From positions 9,238,001 to 9,302,000 of the forward strand of contig NC_065876.1 of NCBI RefSeq assembly GCF_933775445.1: a stretch of DNA of 64,000 nucleotides, in the 5' to 3' direction. Under the pieces are notes generated by a model, which worked only from the letters and a program-made list of their open reading frames with translations, searched no databases and was not told where the DNA came from. Below, one piece after another: positions 56,170-64,000 of this stretch; position 1 is the first letter of the stretch; each line of letters begins with the position of its first letter. A program made the position numbers and the translations under genes. Source of the DNA: Argentina anserina. Lineage: Eukaryota; Streptophyta; Magnoliopsida; Rosales; Rosaceae.

Positions 56170-59100
56170 TCAGATCTGGAGATCATCCAATGAGAGGTCA
56201 TTCTCTGTGAGCATCTTCAGTCTCTGCAAGTTCAGAAAACCGCAAGCATTATCAGAATAACTACTTGATTGAGAATAATGGAAGATTTTTCAAAGATGAA
56301 ATATATCAAGTTCGTTACCGTTATAAAGGGTGCAGGATCATCAAGACCCGAGGAGCCTAAAACAACTTCCCGCTTCAACTTAGCTGTGAGTTTGTGGCAA
56401 ACCCTAAGCTGAAATTGAAACACAATTTGCAAGTTCATTAGGCCAGAAAAACAATTACCAACTTTACTTGGGGACAATCGCAACACTTTCATACCTCTGA
56501 TCTAGTAGCTCCACCTACTATTACTACAAATATGCGCTGGCCCATCTTCTTGAAATCACTAGATGCGTGTCTTAATACTGAATCACTGTACGTAACAAGG
56601 TGTATAAAATTACAGTTCAGATGAAAAAGACTTGTATTCATTCAAAGGTAGACTTTGAAAAACGCATCATCATTGGGGAAAAATCTTATTCACGCAAACA
56701 AGATACAAGAAAATATTATCTTGATTTCAGATCAAATATCACATAAATTGAGCGACCATATACCTTGAATACCCATCATCAGAATTCCGAGGGCGAGCCC
56801 ATGTTGGTGTCCTTCTTGATCTCATTGAATGAGGTTGCTGATGTACTGGTGTACTATGTGATGTCCCATGAAAACTTGGACTTGGGTCATTTAAACACGG
56901 ATAATCTTCCTTTGAAAGTTCACCTTTGCTAAGGTTTTCTATAAGTTCCTGATACCAGAAAAAATTGTTGAAGTGGTGATACATGATTATCGTCAAATAA
57001 AAGGTTCATTGTATCAGAACAGAATGATGAGTATAATAGAATGGATTGCCTTAATTGTTCTATTTCTCTGATGATTAACAAGCTATGCTATTTACTTGTG
57101 CATTCCTTCACTGGAATAAAAACTTATACATAACCATAAGGTCGACTGATGTCTAGAATCCAGGTAATATTGCTTTTAAAAAGCATTTCTAAGATTCCAA
57201 GCCTTCTTATCCATGCCAATAACAGCACCTTAATATTACACAATGCATAACCAACCCAGCTGCACATGCAGTTTTCTCCGATACCAGAGAAAGCCCCTAA
57301 AAAGATTATAATATTTAGATGGGACAACTCATTATGGTTGCTTAAGTTTTCTGAATCCTTTTATCTCAAATAGGAACATCAGATTTCTCTGTAGGTGTAC
57401 AAATTATATGGCACCTAAGTATAATCTGCAAAACTATTGCTTAGAAACTCAAGATCTGTATAAAGGAACCCACCTCTATGATGGGATAGAAACGGGATAG
57501 CTGCCATGTTTCTTGGTCATTTGGACGCTCTTTCCTAGCTGTATGTTTCTTCTGAGAAGGATAGCTACTCGTTAGATAATTGTTCAACTGATTGATATAC
57601 CTCAGTAGCATGACTAGCATCTAAAAGGTGTGTTCACCTTGTGAAGATCAAACTTCAAAGAAAAAGTTCCCGAGCTCTTCTTGCTATCTAATGAATCACC
57701 AAGCAGTCTCATATTACTCACAGCCTTCATATCATCGGGTGGTAATTTGGCTAGCTGAAAAAAATGAACATTATCACCAACTGAGCAATTGATTATGGCT
57801 AAATATACTGATTAACCTCAGCTGGTACCAACCTTCATCAAATTGTGACCCTTCTCCCCCTCAAATTTTTCAGGATAAATGGCTGCAAGAATCATCAACA
57901 AGCGCAACTTATTTTCACCAGTTGTATCCTGCAGAAAAAAAGTATTTGTATTTTACAAAATATATTGAAAACGAGTATGATGATTTCATGTAAGCTTCTA
58001 GAGTTTCTTACCTCTTTTGTTGTCAAAAATTTTATTACATCTTTCATCCCCGCATCTCCAAAAACAAGATCCTGCTCTAACTGCCCAAGTTCTCGAAGCC
58101 CAAGCTCCCTGATAATTTTGTTAACTTTCCCCGCAATCTGGAGCAATTAAATTTTTAAGTCAACTTACAATTCATTTAGTCATTTGATATCCCATAACTT
58201 TTTTTTGGCTAAAACAGAGTTGGTTGCGTAACATGCGTCAACAAATTAAGCCCTCCCTAGTTCAATAAGGGCTGAACAATAAGATGAGGATTTTTCAAGA
58301 CAAATGAACATGGAATACTGTTAAAGATACAGTCATATCTTTGTAAAGACTTCTCAGCTATTGAAATTTTTATCCAATTTTTTTATATGATTGGTTAATT
58401 TACGAGTGAATCAGATACCTAAGTCATTACTTCACAGATCTAACCTCTACATGGAGGGAGAGCTTGTCAATTTGTTCACTGTATTGTGGCAATGCTTGAA
58501 CCATCTTTTGCAAGTCCCTTGTAGATAGCTCGTGAGTATCTCTACATAAGAAATTGAACATTGTAGGTGAGAAACAAAACAACAGTCTAACACTAACACC
58601 AAAAAACTTTGACGGATAAATATATGTGCGTGTCACATAGGAAACAAGTAGTAATTTTAATTTCATATAAATAACATTCAAGTCAAAGGTTGATAACTGA
58701 TTTTCACAAATGCACACACTAACCTGGAACCATGCATTTGTGCAGCCTTATTCTTTGATACAAAGCTGGTCATTTTATCATGTAACCGTTCACTAGCCTG
58801 TCATGGTCAATTGTGAATTTAATGAAAAAGGGAACAATTTTCAGAAAAATAAGTATAGGTGCAGGGCTTACGTCTGCTATATGTGCATGGCGAAGCTCAA
58901 GCCAAACAGGATCATGATCCTCTAAGAGGACCTCTTTTTTTTCTGGTGGACCACCATTTTTGCCTGGAACCTGATGTGAGATCACATAAATAAAGTAGCC
59001 AAGAGACAGAAAAAAAAAACTTACAAGCATATGTAATTAAAGGCATTTTAACTTACTTCCTGCACATATTTATTGCCGTCCATATTTAGCAAGTCATGAC

Positions 59101-62100
59101 ACATGGCATCATAAGTCCATTCATGTATGATTGGTGCAATCTGAAAGTTCAAATAAAAACATCCATTATAACAATGGCAAGGATGCCCTAAATATGATAT
59201 GTGCTCATAACCAACAGATGCACCTAAAAACCTGATCAACAGATCTGTCAAGGATAAGCAACTCGCATGTTTCTGTCTCGGGAAAGTTTGGAATAGTTTT
59301 CTTATATTTCATTAGACAATCCCAGATCCCGGCAGCAAGTTTTGTAGGAATCAAATCACGAAAAGTAGTCATTGTGGTGGCATCAAGGGACTTGGCAGCT
59401 CGGTATCGCACATGAGGAAATTCCTAAGAAATTAAATAAACAATTAGCTGCTTGAGATAATTTCTCACAAAACTTTCAGCCAATACCAAACAATATAAAC
59501 ATGTACCCTTAAAGAAGCAAAAACCGTGGCAACTCGAGCTGCCATCACATTTAAACATGCAACACCTTTGCGTGAATTCTCCTCATCCCCATAAAGTTCC
59601 TCTAAAGCCTTCTCATTGTTGGTAACAAAAGCCTGGCTGTCTATAGCAAAATATTCCAAATTCATCTGCACATTTATCCAAATAAATATATATTAAAACT
59701 TCTAAACAAGAAGATGTAACCAGGAAAACTACACAAAATTCTGCAATCTTATCAATGTAAGAACAATAACTCCAATGAAAGAACTGCAACCTCTCTCAAA
59801 GCAGATATGCGAGTTAAGACTGTTGCATCCTTCTTGATATGACTGACCAATTCTTTTGGAATAGGTGAACTGAAGAAAACAAATGCCCTACACAGATGGA
59901 AAAAAAATTATGGGAGGGAGAAAGTAACAGACTTTCCATTAAAGAAAAAAACAAAACAAAACAGACAACACCATCAGGAAAAGGAAAGTTCCTACACATA
60001 CTTTCTGTATAACGGTGATCTTCCAGACATGTCTGACAAGAACATGATAACACTACAATGAACAACATAGCATGAGTTAGAAGGTTTTGTTCCAAAACCC
60101 AGACAAAAACCCAACAGGAAACATAAAATGATTACGATAAGCTTTGGATGCATCATAAATACATTTGTAATTGGGAAATTTTGTTAAATCACATACTACA
60201 TCCAAAATGATCAAAACATGTATATATATAATCAGAACAGAAATGAGAGACAAAATGTTTTTGGTTGAACCAATTGGTCGTCTCAAAGTGTCACCAGATA
60301 TAGATGGTGTAAAACAAAGAATAACTGAATCAGTGCAAAAATATCACCAAATCAATTTCCAATCCCTAAATACCGAGTGAAGGCATCAATTCCAATTATT
60401 TTAATTTTTTCTTCTTTCAGTATTATCAACTTCAAGATTATAGATTAATTTAACCCGAGGGAAAAAACAAAAGCATGACACAGACAGATAGATATATCAC
60501 ACAAAACTCCCAATCAATTTCTGTCAGAGTCGCAATAATAAAATTTAGCAAACTGTTGAAAAGGTGTCAATCTTCTTAGCTAATAACATCGATAGTGTAT
60601 AAAAATCCAAAATATTACTTCTCTTTTGAAGGCTGCATAAAGTATATAGCATCCATGGAGGGCAACGGCTGCCTTCGCCTATATATATCTTCAACCACTG
60701 CAGGATAATATGAAAACCAGTCAATTGCTGAAGTTTTAAAGCCACCACATGTACAGTTGGAAAATATTCTCATTAAGAATACTTATGGTAAAACTAACAA
60801 TCAGGACAATCATCTCGTTTTTATAATCTTGGTTATGATATTTCTACTTTCTTGGTATAGTCATATCCTACTAGATCAAATTCAACCCCACAATTCGGAC
60901 TAGATCATTAGTGTATATCCGCATGTGCAGGGGTGTGTTCAAACAAAGCAGTTTTTGGACCACCTTCTAGCAAATTTGGCTAGTGAAATAGGGGTGACCA
61001 ACGACGGAACATGCAGTGTTTATAAACGAATTGTGTGAGTGTGTGTGTGTGTGTGTTCAAACAAAGCAGTTTTTAAACCACCTTCTAGCAACTTTGGCTA
61101 GTGAAATAGGGGGATCAACGACGGAACATGCAGTGTTTATAAACGAATTGTGTGTGTGTGTTGCCTTCTAATGCAGGTATTCAAATAATTAATATGTAAG
61201 TGGCGAATAAAGAGTATGATAATGATGTCACTGAATATTAATATAACACAGTATCATATTCAAACCACTGCAAATACAATAATGAGAAAAAGCTCATAGG
61301 AAGGAACAATCAACGAAAAAGGACAAGAAGATGGAAAATTTCAAGGGAAACCCCTTTTGATTCTTACATGATACTCCTTCATCTGTAATATCAGCCATTT
61401 TGCATGCATAAGACATTATCTTGACAGTAAGTTTGTCCATAATCAATACCTGCAAATATATTGGACAAAATGAAGTGTCGTGATAAGAAAAACAACAGAA
61501 AACTCAAGTGAGAGAGAGAGAGAGTCTTGCTAGAATTAGCAGTAAATATACTATAACTTATTCAGTTATCCTATAGCGAAGAAAACCTCTTATAATTTCC
61601 CAGCCTATTTAAGAAAATTACAGGGTTTGATTGAATTCAAAGGCAATTTATTCCAGAATACATACAACTTGAATAAGCACTTAATAGTCATTAAAAACCC
61701 ATTGCCAACAAGATTGTTCTCATTCCTATGACGTGTACATAAAGCATATAAAGTCCTTTTTCAATTAAGGAAACAGCAATCAATGGTAGTCTCATGGTGC
61801 TACACACGACTGTGTTTGTAGACAGTAAAAAGGAATGACAGTCACAAGCAGTATGTACCTTCCAAGTTGATTTTGAGTCCCCCGATTTACAAGACCGGAG
61901 CATTTCATGCAATAGCCCTGAACACAAAATTAGAAAAAAAGAACAAACTATTTCAGCAGATTGGTTTGCCATGAAGCCACAACAACCTTATAACAGTTAT
62001 CTATAACAATGATCACAAGTGACACAACATTGAGTTTTCATTGTAAATACAAATATACAACAAGCCGTATCCTAGTCAACCTGGAGCCTATAACTAACAT

Positions 62101-62544
62101 TTTCCGAGTTCCGCAAATCTCCCTATTCAATATTCATACATTCCTACAGCTTTAGTCTAGTGCACATTGCATCGTATCGAACACACACATAACTCATGAT
62201 ATCTGTCTCTACTGGCCTAGCATCTCGATTAGCTAACTAGCTGCAGCAAATTACAACCAGAGTTTCGACAATTAGCAATTGCAGTTAAAAATTACTAACT
62301 CCATTCTTCATTCAACTTCCAGCTTCCGTTTTTACTAATCACAACACCATTTTTCACTAGCAATAACAATTTGAAGCATACAGCACACGAATTCATAAGC
62401 ATATAAATTGAAGTGAATCAAAACGAAAGTAAGTAAAGATTAGAGAGAGGAAGGGAGGGAAGAGAACTGACGATCGCGGCTGATTTGCTTGAAATTCTTG
62501 TAGTCGGCGCCGTAGGACGACGAATCGGAGTCGGAGAACGACAT
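56170..62544 (-). CDS. KEULE: Sec1/Munc18 protein, KEULE/SEC1B class
   Basis: Syntaxin-binding regulator of membrane fusion; in Arabidopsis KEULE binds the cytokinesis syntaxin KNOLLE and drives cell-plate vesicle fusion (family knowledge). About 20 exons on the minus strand can be read in order, near 62544-62472, 61919-61861, 61450-61370, 60700-60624, 60053-60001, 59889-59792, 59667-59510, 59425-59230, 59141-59056, 58974-58872, 58798-58725, 58545-58445, 58139-58013, 57929-57834, 57756-57640, 57551-57474, 56952-56763, 56586-56495, 56410-56320 and 56225-56170. Landmarks: start [149 protein letters not shown] and the end LDDLQI. About 665 residues, the usual size, with no lesion seen. Exon edges are approximate. 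Confidence 0.93.
60936..61165. repeat. 118-bp tandem duplication with (GT)n, in a Sec1 intron
   Basis: Two similar copies starting TGTTCAAACAAAGCAGTTTT (60936 and 61054), each ending in a GTGTGT tract. The duplication probably arose between the GT repeats. It lies in the third intron of the Sec1 gene. Confidence 0.85.
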
Positions 62545-64000
62545 GTCGGATCCAGAAGCTTTTCGTTCTCTCCGATCGAATCGACGGCGACGGAAACCAG
62601 AGAGAGAGAGAGGAAGAGGAAGAAAGAAGAATTGGGGAACGCGATTTCTTATTTTAATTTTAATTTTAATTTTAATTTTTTTTGGGTTGAGGTGGGAAGT
62701 TAATTACGAAAAGGGACGATTTTTATTACGGGCGCTGACGTGTTGACTTTGCGGGGGAAAGGAATGTTGAACCGGCTAATGAAGCTTCGCGTTTTGGCTT
62801 TGAGGGATTGGAAAATGACTTTGATCCCTTCTTGATTATGGATTTTTCCATCTTTAAGGAGATTCTTCATTCTTGTTTTGATTTAGTCATTATTAAGATA
62901 TATAATCTGGCCTGCCATGGGTTGGCACCTTGCTGTGTTTCAAGCTTAATGCTTTCTTAACTACTAAGTAATTTTCTATATAAATTCATATATTGACCAT
63001 GATATGAAATCAATTGGATGAGTAGGTGATTAGTTTAGACCTACACGTGTTTGAATTATAATGTTGTTTTCGGTCTATTTCAGGATCGGATGATACAATT
63101 GGGACGATGCAGATAAGAGTGATATTTTCCGTGAATATTCTTTAGAAAGAAGAGGAAACAAAATATTTAACGTCACATTTATGTATACTGGCATATTTGT
63201 GCTAATGGACACCATATATTTGTAATTTTGTAAGCAATACAAGACAACTGTGTGAAATTTTTGTAATGACCAAGTTGTTGTTGATGGGGGTTCACCGCTC
63301 ACTACACTAGTGTGGCCAGGAAGAAAACATACGGATGCATCGTTCATAATGTGGACTTTTAGTGTGCAACGAAGGATCTCAGGCGTTTATAAATTGAACG
63401 AAAGATCATAAGTCATGGATGTTTTTGTTTGATATACACGTATCATAAGTTGTAGCAAATGCAATGTAAAATGAGACAAAATCCTGATGTTCGTTGCAAG
63501 CGATCTGATTACGTATATGTATAAATACTTAAATAGTATAAATGCCTAACTATAGTCTTCTTAATCGATCAATGGCTACAATGTTTTTCTTGTGCTTTCA
63601 CCTCTGTTAGTTAATGATACTGCTCATTTATTTTGTCTTGATAAGAGTTTGGGTCGTGGTCGGTCGACTAGCATTTGATAACATATACGGACACAACATC
63701 ACATAAGATAATTTTGTAATTTTATTACTATTGCCATACCCACACAATTTCCTTCCACACAGTGTGATAGCTTATGGAAGTGTCGCAATGCCCTGTTCCT
63801 CCTTCTGTATAGTTTGCACTTTGCACATGCCTCCCCTGAAATTAAGCTTCATGCCTCCTCCTCCTCCTCCTCTTGGACAAAATAGCAATGGTCGGAGATT
63901 AGGTCCACCCAACCTCCACTACAGCAGTGCAGCCACGGCTGCAGATTACTCGTACATAACAAAAGACAACGGTGCAGCCTCAACAACTTGGCTATTTCTG
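62545..64000. other. Sec1 promoter region and right-end intergenic DNA
   Basis: The first 200 bp are the purine/pyrimidine-biased leader and promoter of the minus-strand Sec1 gene, with four tandem AATTTT repeats near 62650-62680. No gene is recognised further right. A frame open from an ATG at 63829 to the window edge contains a proline run (CCT)6 and is too short to judge. Confidence 0.4.

Noticed and set aside
63829..64000. Plus-strand ORF with a proline run at the window edge as a gene start
   Set aside because: Too short, simple CCT repeat, no TATA box or homology, and cut by the window end.

Overview
The window is nuclear DNA from a rosaceous dicot, most likely a strawberry (Fragaria). 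The main clue is three intact genes encoding one identical 160-residue PR-10/Bet v 1 protein that matches, from memory, the Fragaria allergen family Fra a 1. Long AT-rich intergenic stretches, GT-AG introns, TA and CT microsatellites, hAT and CACTA elements and a Ty1-copia retrotransposon all fit a small plant genome.

Layout. 1-7.9 kb: AT-rich intergenic DNA with an AT-rich dispersed repeat and a palindromic MITE in a TA microsatellite. 7.9-10 kb: a truncated, frameshifted, intron-bearing copy of the plastid aspartate carbamoyltransferase gene (PYRB). 11.4-13.4 kb: two MITEs. 13.9-16.7 kb: an intact five-exon sterol 4-alpha-methyl oxidase gene (SMO1 class). 17.76 kb: tRNA-Lys(CTT). 18.7-19.4 kb: a degenerate hAT MITE. 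22.4-24.7 kb: an intronless 767-residue domesticated hAT-transposase-like gene. 28.0-28.8 kb: two adjacent foldback MITEs in TA repeats. 30.25-31.5 kb: a CACTA-type non-autonomous element. 33.65-36.6 kb: a decayed class II CPD photolyase gene (PHR1) with a hAT MITE beside a splice donor. 37.4-54.8 kb: a tandem PR-10 cluster of three genes, expanded by a 7.3 kb copia element and a 4.6 kb composite nested insertion. 56.2-62.5 kb, minus strand: an intact gene of about 20 exons for a Sec1/Munc18 protein (KEULE/SEC1B class). 62.6-64 kb: no gene recognised.

Context. From memory, Arabidopsis keeps KEULE, PHR1 and the hAT-like gene as neighbours on chromosome 1 (AT1G12360, AT1G12370, AT1G12380), and SMO1-1 and SEC1B as neighbours on chromosome 4 (AT4G12110, AT4G12120). 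This window looks like the unfractionated ancestral block, with a PR-10 array and transposons lodged between photolyase and Sec1.

The most notable signals are: (i) a copia element whose gag and pol ORFs each start directly after the same 3' splice-site-like string, share one leader donor, and are separated by a 3'UTR-like segment with AATAAA, suggesting RNA-level control of the Gag/Pol ratio; (ii) a multi-lesion photolyase pseudogene; (iii) PR-10 paralogues with identical coding and 3'UTR sequence but clearly different promoters; and (iv) transposon insertions that can be read exactly because the sister PR-10 unit preserves the empty sites.
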